The notes beneath the pieces are model-generated. The model was not told the origin of the DNA. It was given only the letters and a program-made list of their open reading frames with translations, and searched no databases. The position numbers and the translations under genes were made by a program. A stretch of 54,476 bases of DNA from JAPUDQ01 sp049644865 (GTDB lineage Bacteria > Patescibacteriota > Saccharimonadia > Saccharimonadales > Saccharimonadaceae), in assembly GCA_049644865.1 (NCBI GenBank), contig JBARSV010000007.1:1-54476 (forward strand), read 5' to 3'. This document shows, piece after piece, positions 42,391 through 50,371 of the stretch; the first letter of the stretch is position 1, and the number at the start of each line of letters is the position of its first letter.

Positions 42391-42452
42391 AGTATAAACT
42401 CATTTGAGTCAAATTGTCCTCACTATTTTCATGCTGCGACTCAAATTATACT
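42391..42452. promoter_or_regulatory. Divergent promoter with repeated ATTTGAGTCAAAT operator
   Basis: Minus-strand -10 TATACT at 42391-42396, then the 13-nt palindrome ATTTGAGTCAAAT (42402-42414) in its spacer. GACTCAAAT (9 of 9 with the other strand of the palindrome) recurs at 42438-42446, directly before plus-strand TATACT (42447-42452). The site is probably bound by the adjacent HTH-Nudix protein. Confidence 0.6.
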
Positions 42453-42491
42453 GCTAATGTCATCAGTTAATTAGCTAACAAAGGAACATAT

Positions 42492-43244
42492 ATGAGCGAA
42501 CAAGTATGTACGCCTGGTTTAGAATTTGTACAAAAAGCCAATCACGAGGTTCGTACAGCTGAACGGATCAGCGCAGTAATCTTGCAAATGGCAGATGCTG
42601 CGATCAAACTTGCAAGTGTTTACCGTATGCCACGGTACGAGATGGACCGGCGTGAAAATGATGCCGAGCATAGTTACCTACTCGCCATGATCACGATTTG
42701 CACCGTCGCGATACTCAAAGAAGAATTCCCAGAGGAGTATGCCGAGGTAAGTGTCGGCGAGGCTGCTGAGTACGCATTGTCCCACGAGCTAATCGAGCTC
42801 ATCAGTGGCGATGTTCAAACATTCAATATTTCTGAAACGGCCTTGGCCACCAAAACCCAGCAAGAAGACGACGATGTCGAGGCTGTGTGCGCGATACTGC
42901 CCGGGCGAATTGCCGGCAATGTGAGACGTTACCAAAAACATGAGGAACTCGTGATCCGCATCGTCGGATTGCTGGACAAAATTGCGCCATATGCCGTCGA
43001 CGCACTGCTGCCAGGTCCAACAAGCAAAGTAATGCATGAAGATTATGGGGTGAATACTGACGAAGAATTATATGAGGTGAACAATACATTAATCCGGCGT
43101 TATAAACACAGATACCCGGAAAGAAAACTCGATGTGCTCCATGTGGCGCTGCACTCAATTATTCGTCGATTCGAGACACAAAGTTTCGTACCATCAGCTC
43201 GACCAAGCTTTGTCCAGGATGCATTATTCGAAATCGCATCGTAG
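42492..43244 (+). CDS. HD-domain phosphohydrolase
   Basis: ENDAEHSYLLAMIT and ALSHELIELISGD supply the metal-binding His residues of the YfbR-like 5'-nucleotidase family; the canonical HD is HE here (SHELIE), which some family members have. A second half (DKIAPYAVDALLP) closes the helical bundle. Substrate probably dNMP or similar. AAAGGAA lies 9 nt before the ATG, one of the few genes here with an SD-led start. Confidence 0.82.
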   Translation: MSEQVCTPGLEFVQKANHEVRTAERISAVILQMADAAIKLASVYRMPRYEMDRRENDAEHSYLLAMITICTVAILKEEFPEEYAEVSVGEAAEYALSHELIELISGDVQTFNISETALATKTQQEDDDVEAVCAILPGRIAGNVRRYQKHEELVIRIVGLLDKIAPYAVDALLPGPTSKVMHEDYGVNTDEELYEVNNTLIRRYKHRYPERKLDVLHVALHSIIRRFETQSFVPSARPSFVQDALFEIAS

Positions 43245-43251
43245 CAAAAAA

Positions 43252-45081
43252 CTATTTCGCGTTGCGTTTGCGCTGGTTGCTATCGAGATAGCGTTTGCGC
43301 AGACGGAGGCTTTTGGGAGTAACCTCGAGTAGCTCATCGTCATTCAAGACATCGATGCATTGCTCGAGACTGAGGTCGGTAAATGGTGTCAGTTGCACGG
43401 TGCCATCAGATGATTTGCTACGCATATTGGTCAGATGCTTGGCTTTACAGACATTGATCTCGAGGTCTTCTTGGCGGTTGTTGAGACCGACGATCATACC
43501 GGCATAGACCTCCACGCCCGAGCCGATGAACAGCTCGCCGCGCGACTCAGCATTTTCGAGGGCATACGGCGTGGCGGTGCCGGCTTCAAATGCGATCAGT
43601 GCACCGTTGCGTGTCGAGGCCAATTTCGCACCGATCGGTTGATAGCCATGAGGGAGGCTGTGCATGATAACCGTGCCTTTGGTAGCCGTCAGGAGCTGGT
43701 TACGCAGACCGATAAGCGCCCGTGTCGTGATGGTATATTCCATGCGCGAAGCGCCACTGCTGATCTGTTCTTGCTTGACCAGTTCGGCACGGCGCAAGCC
43801 CAATTCTTGGCTGATAACGCCGACAAATTCTGGAGCAATCTCGATCATGAGGTCTTCAACTGGTTCTTTGGTCACACCGTCTTCGGTGATGGTAACGACT
43901 TCGGGTCGACCGACTTCAAACTCATAGCCTTCGCGGCGCATAGCTTCGATCAGCACACTAAGATGCAGCTCGCCTCGGCCCGATATGACGAAACCGATAC
44001 CTTCATCGCGAACCTTGAGTGCCACGTTGGTCTCGAGTTCGCGTGTCAGGCGATCGCCGATCTGCCGGCTCGTGGTAAATTCGCCCTCGCGGCCTTTCAT
44101 GGGGCTAGTATTTGGCCCTAAGTACATACTAATGGTCGGTGCTTCGACCTGAATTGTGGGAAGTGCCTCAGGATTATCGCGATCAGCCAGCGTATCACCG
44201 ATATGAGCCGAGCTGGTACCAGTGAGCGATACGATGTCACCTGCCCCAGCCTCAGGTACTTCTTCGCGGGTCAGTCCGCGGTTGACAAACACACTTTCTA
44301 TCTTGCTGCTCGTCTGTGCGCCGTCAGCTTTGATGAGCATGACCGGTTGGCCCTTGCGCACCACTCCGCGGTGGATGCGGCCGATAGCGTATTTGCCGAG
44401 GAAATTGTCGTACTGGAGCGCTGTCACCAGCAGTTGAAACCCGCCCTCTATAGAACTTCCCTGCACTGACGGTGATGGTATTTCGTCTCGGATAGCCTCA
44501 AATACAGGGGTGAGGTTCGCCTCATTACTCGGATCGTCTGGCATACTCGTCCAGGCTTTGCCTTCGCGCCCGACGGCGTAGTAGACCGGGTAGTGCAGCT
44601 GCGAGTCATGAGTCGCGAGTTCCAAAAACAAGTCAGCCAGTTCGTCTTCGACCTCGTGCACGCGACGGGCCGGTTTGTCGATCTTGTTGATGATCACGAC
44701 CGGTTTGAGACCGAGCTCGAGAGCTTTACTGAGTACAAATTTGGTCTGCGGCATCGGACCTTCCTGGGCATCGACGATCAGCAGCACGCCATCGGCCATA
44801 TTGAGCGTGCGCTCAACTTCGCCCGAAAAATCAGCATGTCCTGGCGTATCGATGATATTGATCTTGAGATCGTGCCAATAAATCGTCGTTTGCTTGGCGG
44901 TGATAGTAATCCCCCGCTCACGCTCTTGGTCGCCACTATCCATGATGAGTTCTTGACTCATCTCAGCTTGGTTATCACGAAACGTATTGGACTGTTTGAG
45001 CAGCCCATCAACAAGCGTCGTCTTACCGTGGTCAACGTGCGCAATGATAGCGATATTTCGTATATGTGTTGGGTCAGTCAT
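43252..45081 (-). CDS. typA: Ribosome-binding GTPase TypA/BipA
   Basis: G1 AHVDHGKTTLVDGLL, switch II DTPGHADFSGEVER, G4 NKIDKPARR, then the EF-G-like domains III and V and the BipA-specific C-terminal domain (SRGELFIGSGVEVYAGMIVG). It helps 50S assembly and stress growth. The start has no close SD; a terminator-like hairpin fills its leader. Confidence 0.96.
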   Translation of the reverse strand: MTDPTHIRNIAIIAHVDHGKTTLVDGLLKQSNTFRDNQAEMSQELIMDSGDQERERGITITAKQTTIYWHDLKINIIDTPGHADFSGEVERTLNMADGVLLIVDAQEGPMPQTKFVLSKALELGLKPVVIINKIDKPARRVHEVEDELADLFLELATHDSQLHYPVYYAVGREGKAWTSMPDDPSNEANLTPVFEAIRDEIPSPSVQGSSIEGGFQLLVTALQYDNFLGKYAIGRIHRGVVRKGQPVMLIKADGAQTSSKIESVFVNRGLTREEVPEAGAGDIVSLTGTSSAHIGDTLADRDNPEALPTIQVEAPTISMYLGPNTSPMKGREGEFTTSRQIGDRLTRELETNVALKVRDEGIGFVISGRGELHLSVLIEAMRREGYEFEVGRPEVVTITEDGVTKEPVEDLMIEIAPEFVGVISQELGLRRAELVKQEQISSGASRMEYTITTRALIGLRNQLLTATKGTVIMHSLPHGYQPIGAKLASTRNGALIAFEAGTATPYALENAESRGELFIGSGVEVYAGMIVGLNNRQEDLEINVCKAKHLTNMRSKSSDGTVQLTPFTDLSLEQCIDVLNDDELLEVTPKSLRLRKRYLDSNQRKRNAK

Positions 45082-45088
45082 AAAAATA

Positions 45089-45104
45089 AAGCCTGTATGG
45101 GCTT
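45089..45104 (-). promoter_or_regulatory. Terminator-like hairpin in the typA leader
   Basis: On the minus strand AAGCC-CATACA-GGCTT is followed by TATTTTT and directly by the ATG. The -10 (TATAAT, 45118-45123) is 36 nt upstream, so a transcript would have to pass this hairpin. Attenuation is possible but unproven. Confidence 0.4.
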
Positions 45105-45195
45105 CCTCTTACCCCGCATTATAGCACAACCTGTTAGAAGATGACAGAGGTGTGGTATAATTTTCAGTGCCTCATCCAAAAGTGAATGATGACGA

Positions 45196-45377
45196 GCGGA
45201 TATGGTGCTCATGTGAGACGCAAAATTAATTTTAGACGTAGCGCATCATACCCAAGTAAGTGCATTGTGATTCTGAACCAACAAAAATCTGTCGATTTTT
45301 GTTGAGAGGAGTCGTAACGACAGGCAAAGGCTTTTCGAGCTTGCTCGGAAACCGTAGCCGAGAGTGAACGACGAAGA
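45196..45377 (+). pseudogene. Strongly decayed tRNA-Leu copy
   Basis: GCGGATATGG (45197) and AGACGTAGCGC repeat the 5' acceptor and D-stem of tRNA-Leu(CAG). The rest holds dyads such as AACAAAAAT...ATTTTTGTT and CGAGC-TT-GCTCG but no recognisable anticodon or T-arm. TATAAT lies about 40 nt upstream. Confidence 0.45.
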
Positions 45378-45439
45378 GCGGATGTGGCGGTCAGCGTGAA
45401 GCGGTGCCAAAAGAAAATTGTAGACGCGCTAGCTTCAGG

Positions 45440-45524
45440 TGAGAGCCGCCAGTGGCGGTTCGCAAGGCAATCTGCCGAACAAACTATGTTTGTCGCGAGC
45501 AGTTGCGGGGTCGCGGAACGTGAC
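45440..45524 (+). other. Structured tRNA-loop insertion element, copy 4 (Leu anticodon loop)
   Basis: 85 nt: TGAGA, hairpin GCCGCC-AGT-GGCGGT, linker TCGCAAGGCAATC, central stem CTGC...GCAG around AACAAAC-TAT-GTTTGT, terminal hairpin GTCGCG-GAA-CGTGAC. It starts directly after anticodon CAG plus G37. Confidence 0.82.
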
Positions 45525-45548
45525 CTAGTGTACGCAAGTACGTGGAGG

Positions 45549-45636
45549 TGAGGAGCGAAAGTCTTCGCTCCGCAAGGGAGACCACTCTTGCAAACTGGTT
45601 TTGCAAAGATGTGGCGACGGGGTCGCGGAACGTGAC
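45549..45636 (+). other. Structured tRNA-loop insertion element, copy 5 (Leu T-loop)
   Basis: 88 nt: TGA, hairpin GGAGCGAA-AGTC-TTCGCTCC, linker GCAAGGGAGAC, central stem CAC...GTG around GCAAA-CTGG-TTTTGC, terminal GTCGCG-GAA-CGTGAC. The last 18 bases equal those of copy 4, while the first hairpin is completely different but paired. Confidence 0.82.
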
Positions 45637-45680
45637 CAAGTCCTCTATAATCAATACTTGAACCTCGACAATTAGATTAT

Positions 45681-45766
45681 GCGGATGTGGCGGAATGGTA
45701 GACGCGCTAGCTTCAGGTGCTAGTGTACGCAAGTACGTGGAGGTTCAAGTCCTCTCATCCGCACCA
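45681..45766 (+). tRNA. tRNA-Leu (anticodon CAG)
   Basis: GCGGATG acceptor, D-arm TGGCGGAATGGTAGACGC, anticodon stem CTAGC/GCTAG with loop TTCAGGT (CAG), variable arm TGTACGCAAGTACG, T-loop TTCAAGT, CCA encoded. A 7-kb island begins directly after the CCA. Confidence 0.96.
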
Positions 45767-47318
45767 CGATGGAATTTTCCGAGATTGGGTCGCCCGCATG
45801 GGCGGCTTTTTCTTTGGCCGCGCGCAGCGCGAGCCAGCTGTTTTCTTGGGGGTAATGAAGAAATTGGTCGTCATTTATGACGACATTTTTGTTTTGTATT
45901 TTTAGGTTCGACCCGAAGATTTCGAGACAGAGAGACTTTTTGGCGAGCTGGTCGTCACTCTTTGCAATTTTACAGATAGGGACGCCAGCTTCTATCCACT
46001 TTTTCATCGGTTCGACCCACGTCAGAACGCCAAGCGAGGCTTGCTCGATTTGCTCCTCTAAACTTTTCTTTTCGCCTAGTATTTCCGCGCGCTTGTCTTG
46101 GTACAATTCGTGCTCGACGTCGCCGTCTAAATAACTATCAAGCAGGCGTTGTAGTTTATTAGACAACTGGACGATTCGTTCTCTTGTGTTACTTATTTCT
46201 AGATCTAACGTCATTTTCTCACTTAGTTCATCATGTCGGATTAACTCGTACAGTTTGTCTGCCCATTTTATGGGCATAGCATAATCGAGTAGCAAGCTCG
46301 ACAGCTGCTTGTCCAGCTCTTCGGCTCTGATATGCGGTTCCTTACAGTCAACACTCTTGTTCTTGCGAGTGCAGCGATAATAATCATAGATATGGACATT
46401 GCCATTTTTCTGTCGCTTTATCTGTCTTTCATTAGTAAACATCATACCGCACGAGCAGTGGACTAAACCGCATAGCGGTTTTGGTTCTTTGACCGCCTTT
46501 TGCGGTCTGCCTCGCCGTTCCAGTATGGTTTGCACATCATCAAAAAGTCGTTTAGATATGATCGGTTTGTGTTTACCTTCGTGGATTTCGCCGAGATAGC
46601 GAAAATGTCCATAGTAAAACGGATTCGTGAGAATGCGTTTGATCCGGTTTTTGTGATACGGTTTGTGTCCAGTCGTTTTCTTGCCGCGTACTTTGCCCGC
46701 TCTGGTATGTATGCCGTTTGCAAACAAAAAGTCAGCAATTTCATCTAATCGTTTGTCGCCACGAGCGTATAGCTCAAAGGCTTGTCGAACAATTGGCGCG
46801 AGCCGTTTGTCAACTTTGGCGGTTTTGGTACGCATATCGTTGTAATAGCCGACTGGCGCAACGCCCGGCATCTCGCCGCGCCGCACTTTTTGGCGCAAAC
46901 CTCGCTTGGTATTGACCGACAAATTGTCCACGTATTGTTTCGATGAATTAAACTCGTTCGCGAGCATATATTTGCCTTGAGGCGTGTTCTCGAACCAAAA
47001 GTGCGGGAACTTGAGATCAACTAATATATTCTCATCGAGCATATAGATAATCTGTCCGCTGTCTATGCTGTTGCGAGACAACCTGTCGGGCAACCACGAC
47101 AAGATGCCGTTGGCTTCTCCAGCCGAAATGCGCGCAAGCATTTTGTTGAGGATTGGGCGACCGGGCTTTTTGGCGGTACGTTTTTCGATAAAAATATCTA
47201 CGACATCCAACTCATACTTAGCGGCGAATTCTTTTAACTCGATAATTTGCGCCTCGACCGATAGCACTTGTTTGTCTTCAACATCTGTCGATTTACGAAC
47301 GTAGATAAAGTATTTCAT
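45720..47318 (-). CDS. Large serine recombinase
   Basis: The N-terminal resolvase domain has the catalytic Ser in YVRKSTDVEDKQVLS and the usual LSWLPDRLSRNSID; a 'Recombinase' domain (GDKRLDEIADFLFANGI ... RILTNPFYYG) and a Cys zinc ribbon (GLVHCSCGMMF ... YRCTRKNKSVDC) follow, then a coiled coil (EISNTRERIVQLSNKLQRLL). It should integrate and excise the island. AGGAGG lies 8 nt before the ATG. The last 18 residues (VVRMRGLEPPRTCVH end) are read from the antisense of the tRNA-Leu and are a by-product of insertion. Confidence 0.93.
   Translation of the reverse strand: MKYFIYVRKSTDVEDKQVLSVEAQIIELKEFAAKYELDVVDIFIEKRTAKKPGRPILNKMLARISAGEANGILSWLPDRLSRNSIDSGQIIYMLDENILVDLKFPHFWFENTPQGKYMLANEFNSSKQYVDNLSVNTKRGLRQKVRRGEMPGVAPVGYYNDMRTKTAKVDKRLAPIVRQAFELYARGDKRLDEIADFLFANGIHTRAGKVRGKKTTGHKPYHKNRIKRILTNPFYYGHFRYLGEIHEGKHKPIISKRLFDDVQTILERRGRPQKAVKEPKPLCGLVHCSCGMMFTNERQIKRQKNGNVHIYDYYRCTRKNKSVDCKEPHIRAEELDKQLSSLLLDYAMPIKWADKLYELIRHDELSEKMTLDLEISNTRERIVQLSNKLQRLLDSYLDGDVEHELYQDKRAEILGEKKSLEEQIEQASLGVLTWVEPMKKWIEAGVPICKIAKSDDQLAKKSLCLEIFGSNLKIQNKNVVINDDQFLHYPQENSWLALRAAKEKAAHAGDPISENSIVVRMRGLEPPRTCVH
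45762..45766 (+). other. attL core of the island (CACCA)
   Basis: The last five bases of tRNA-Leu, CACCA, recur at the right end (52815-52819). To the left lies chromosomal tRNA, to the right CGATGGAA, the island sequence. Confidence 0.75.
45789..45811 (+). terminator. Island-borne terminator replacing the one of tRNA-Leu
   Basis: GTCGCCC-GCAT-GGGCGGC followed by TTTTT, 22 nt after the tRNA. An inverted copy is in IR1b. Confidence 0.8.
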
Positions 47319-47341
47319 TGCACCCTCCTCTTAACTCAAAA

Positions 47342-47437
47342 GGCTACTCCGTTGCACACAAACCAGAACAAGTCCAATTTGTACGAAGTAGCCGTTTGAG
47401 CCAATAAAAACGACTTGTTCTGATGATTTGTGTGCAA
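47342..47437. promoter_or_regulatory. Overlapping inverted repeats upstream of the recombinase
   Basis: TTGCACACAAA...TTTGTGTGCAA with AGAACAAGTC/GACTTGTTCT forms one long dyad; GGCTACTCCGT and ACGAAGTAGCC form another that shares its left half. The two folds exclude each other. It spans the expected promoter/leader of the recombinase gene (ATG at 47318). Confidence 0.55.
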
Positions 47438-47498
47438 GTTTATTATATCACGAAGCGAACAACGCGAAGCGTGTCGGCTGCGCTGACAACAAAACAAA

Positions 47499-47519
47499 AA
47501 ATCCGCGCTGACTAGCGCG
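47499..47519. terminator. Hairpin next to IR1b
   Basis: CCGCGCT-GACT-AGCGCGG with A-rich 5' and T-rich 3' flanks. Confidence 0.5.
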
Positions 47520-47520
47520 G

Positions 47521-47625
47521 CAATTTCTTCATTCCCCCCAAGAAAACAGCTGGCTCGCGCTGCGCGCGGCCAAAGAAAAAGCCGCCCATGCGGGCGACCC
47601 AATCTCGGAAAATTCCATCGTGGTG
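47521..47625. repeat. Inverted repeat IR1b (internal attP, left arm)
   Basis: Inverted 105-bp copy of 45762-45866. It abuts IR2a so that the junction reads, on the minus strand, GGCCACCACGATGG: the sequence expected for an unrecombined attP. Confidence 0.85.
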
Positions 47626-47815
47626 GCCTTGTATTCCAAAGCTCGAACCCATTTTAGCGCGAAGTGCTGAAGCTCGCCGCTCGGCCGTGCTGCAAGCACG
47701 GCCTTAAACCCCCGCGCCCTAGACCACACACGAATTATCTATTTTTGGGCTGGCCCCAGCCAGCCCCGATCCCCCCGCCGAAAAAAGAAAGGTTGAGTGG
47801 GTGGTGTGGGGCGTG
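47622..47815. repeat. Inverted repeat IR2a (internal attP, right arm)
   Basis: 194 bp from GGTGGCCTTG to GGGGCGTG; inverted copy of 52625-52818 with about two or three differences. It contains the hairpin GGCCGTGC-TGCAA-GCACGGCC and GGCTGGCCCCAGCC. Confidence 0.88.
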
Positions 47816-47833
47816 AGAGTTTAAGGCCTACGT

Positions 47834-50371
47834 CTACAGTACGATATCTAGCTCGCTCGTGAACTTGTCTATTTTGTCTGCGTTACCACTCTTGATGGCT
47901 TCAAATAATGCACCGTAGCTCTTCGGTGTAATGAATGTAAACTTATAGCGCACGTCAGTGCCGCGGCGCTCTAGCTCTTCATTGATTATCTCAAAATGCT
48001 TCTTCGCCCATGTATTTTTGCCCTTGTTTTCCAGATAGTCATGCTCATCATCGCCGCGCAATTTCTCATCACCTTTCACCTCGGCAACGATAATACGATT
48101 ACTGGCCACAATGAAGAAGTCAGGGTTAAAATTACCAAGCTTTGAGTGATGGGATTCTGATCGCCATGAGAAATTTATACTATAGAATCCAATATGCGCA
48201 GACTTAATCCATTTATCGATAAATGGTGCGTTGTCCTTGTTGGTAAGCATATCAATAAACCGCGCCTCTGGCTTAGAGTCGGCAATCACTAAGTTTAGCG
48301 GTGTTTTGAACTCAAACTTATTTGCGATAGATATCACGTTAAAATTATTGAACTTGTCAGACAACTCGCCGTAAAACTCTTTTTCCTCGCCCGATACGGA
48401 GTTTATAGTTTCGCCAGTAACAAATAAGTATTTATCTTTATGCAAACTTGATGCGCTCGCCGTATCGTATTGTCCTACATCATTTGTTTTTATATCTACG
48501 AAGTTAGTGGGTACAATTTCAAACCTGGCTTCAGGTATCTCAACCGTCTTTTGCCTGATTGTATTGAGGGCTTGTAGCAATTTTTGGCGCGACTCATCCG
48601 TGATAACATTACTGCCGCTTTCTGCAAGCGATCGTTCTATGATTTCTTTTAGTTTCGTGATTGGATATTCTTTTTGATACGTTTCGGCCTCATCAGCCTC
48701 ACTCAGGCGATCAAACATGGTCTGCGCCATCTCATCAACCGAATAGGCCTTGTTGCGCAGGGTTGTTTTCCATTTAACACTCGTACCGTTTGCAGCCAAC
48801 TCGTTAAATTCAACATATTTTTCTTCCTTCTCTTGGGCAGTGGCTAATGTTACATATCCCTTTAGAAAAAGGTTATCGACAGGTTTTTTCGTAACAGTTT
48901 TTGTCCTTGGTCGCGGGTCGTACTCGACATTGAGCAGCTCAAAATTATATTCCGATTCTGGCAGGTTACGACAAGCGATCTTTTTCTCAAACTCTAGCAC
49001 ATCATTCACCAAGCCTTGCACCGCGCCAGCCCATGACTCATGGTTAAATACATCCACTTTTGGTTGTCCGGCAGACATCGGCCAGCCAAGCGGAATACGC
49101 AAACCACGCCCCATAACTTGTGCGATCAACAACTTAGAATTAAACGCACGTTCTTCATGTGGCACAATCTGAAAGACACGCTTAACGTCCCAGCCCTCTG
49201 TTAACATTGATACCGAGAAAATATACTCGATCTTACTTTCACTGCCATCTACACCTTTTAAGCGATAGTTTTCTTTTGATCGGCTATGCGCCACTAACAC
49301 TTTTTCGTCAACCTGGTCATCACTCAATCCCTGCGCTTCTTTCAAAAACTCTCTGAAATCAGCAGCGATCGTATCGCAGGAGCGCGTTTTTTGCGCAACA
49401 ATAATCGTAATCGGCAAAATACCTAATCCTTTTAGCTCGTTCACTTTTTCATTATGCCTATTAACTATCAGTTGCCATTTCTGGCTTTTGTCGCGCAGAT
49501 CATCAGCCTTTGCGACATACTGCACACTTTTCACATAGTTATCTTCGATTGCTTGGCGCAACGAATAGCGATATAACACGTCAGGGAAATAATCATCTTT
49601 TATATAGCAAGTGCCCGACACACCAATGATGTATCTAAACCCAAATTCTGGCGAGTCTAAAAACGCTTTCCACTTTCGCACTTCTTCCGGCCTTTCAGGG
49701 TCGCCAGTTTCATTATTGTATACGTGGTGCGTTTCGTCGTTTAGCACTAATGTGCGTGCACCCTTGCTGCTCAAAGAGTCGCGAATAGACGATGTGGCGT
49801 TTTCCAAAATCTGATGATAATTCTCGACACAAATCGAGCCAGCAACCACCGACTCCGAACCGTTGATAATCTTTGGCGCAGGCGCACCCAATAGCGACGC
49901 CAGCTCCGTATCACTCGCTAAATCTCTAAACTTTTCTATCAAACCGTCCTCAATCGTCGTAGATGGACACAGCACCAGCACTCTATCAACTTTGCCCTCA
50001 GCCAACATTATCGCCGCTAAGCCGTAAAGTACATAGCTTTTACCTGTACCTGTCGCTAGATCAAGCGAACCAGCCAGTTTATCGGGGAATGACAGCCTAT
50101 CGCGAAATAAATCAAATGTCTTAAACTTCGCGGTCAGTGCCTCATTGTTGCCATTTTGCCAATTCTCATGCGCCAACTGTTCGAGATTTGTATATTGCTC
50201 ACCTAGCAAGTAGCGCAGCGTCGTCCAGATCGCTTCCTTTTGGTACTCGCGTGTGCCGCATAGTCTATTCACAAACTGATCATATGTATCTTCGCTCCAT
50301 ACATCAGGATTTACGTTATGTGATACATTCAGTACCAAATCTTGATTTTTTATAGCGATTCTATCGCTCAT
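47834..50371 (-). CDS. res: Type III restriction enzyme, helicase/nuclease subunit
   Basis: Walker A DLATGTGKSYVLYGL, an atypical DExH box (LNDETHHVYN), helicase motif VI region (VMGRGLRIPLG) and a C-terminal PD-(D/E)xK nuclease (FNPDFFI ... IVAEVKGDEK). With the Mod subunit it cleaves DNA after ATP-driven sliding between two inversely oriented sites. Its ATG overlaps the mod stop by 4 nt. Confidence 0.93.
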   Translation of the reverse strand: MSDRIAIKNQDLVLNVSHNVNPDVWSEDTYDQFVNRLCGTREYQKEAIWTTLRYLLGEQYTNLEQLAHENWQNGNNEALTAKFKTFDLFRDRLSFPDKLAGSLDLATGTGKSYVLYGLAAIMLAEGKVDRVLVLCPSTTIEDGLIEKFRDLASDTELASLLGAPAPKIINGSESVVAGSICVENYHQILENATSSIRDSLSSKGARTLVLNDETHHVYNNETGDPERPEEVRKWKAFLDSPEFGFRYIIGVSGTCYIKDDYFPDVLYRYSLRQAIEDNYVKSVQYVAKADDLRDKSQKWQLIVNRHNEKVNELKGLGILPITIIVAQKTRSCDTIAADFREFLKEAQGLSDDQVDEKVLVAHSRSKENYRLKGVDGSESKIEYIFSVSMLTEGWDVKRVFQIVPHEERAFNSKLLIAQVMGRGLRIPLGWPMSAGQPKVDVFNHESWAGAVQGLVNDVLEFEKKIACRNLPESEYNFELLNVEYDPRPRTKTVTKKPVDNLFLKGYVTLATAQEKEEKYVEFNELAANGTSVKWKTTLRNKAYSVDEMAQTMFDRLSEADEAETYQKEYPITKLKEIIERSLAESGSNVITDESRQKLLQALNTIRQKTVEIPEARFEIVPTNFVDIKTNDVGQYDTASASSLHKDKYLFVTGETINSVSGEEKEFYGELSDKFNNFNVISIANKFEFKTPLNLVIADSKPEARFIDMLTNKDNAPFIDKWIKSAHIGFYSINFSWRSESHHSKLGNFNPDFFIVASNRIIVAEVKGDEKLRGDDEHDYLENKGKNTWAKKHFEIINEELERRGTDVRYKFTFITPKSYGALFEAIKSGNADKIDKFTSELDIVL

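Larger units (their letters stand above)
45378..45646 (+). pseudogene. Interrupted tRNA-Leu(CAG) copy with an insertion in all three loops
   Basis: Segments of the intact tRNA at 45681 appear in order: GCGGATGTGGCGG, TAGACGCGCTAGCTTCAGG, CTAGTGTACGCAAGTACGTG plus GAGG, and CAAGTCCTCT. Between them are a 30-nt D-loop insert (45391-45420), an 85-nt anticodon-loop element (45440-45524) and an 88-nt T-loop element (45549-45636). The acceptor 3' strand is missing (CTCTATAATC instead of CTCTCATCCGC). The exon sequences are otherwise identical to the intact gene, so the copy is recent or maintained. Confidence 0.85.
45762..45866. repeat. Inverted repeat IR1a (island left end)
   Basis: 105 bp from CACCACG to GAAGAAATTG; near-perfect inverted copy of 47521-47625 (one difference, GGTAATG/GGGAATG). 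It includes the left attachment site and a terminator. Confidence 0.9.

Noticed and set aside
45720..45765. A real C-terminal domain of the recombinase over tRNA-Leu
   Set aside because: It is the antisense translation of the tRNA and ends by chance; homology of the enzyme stops before it.
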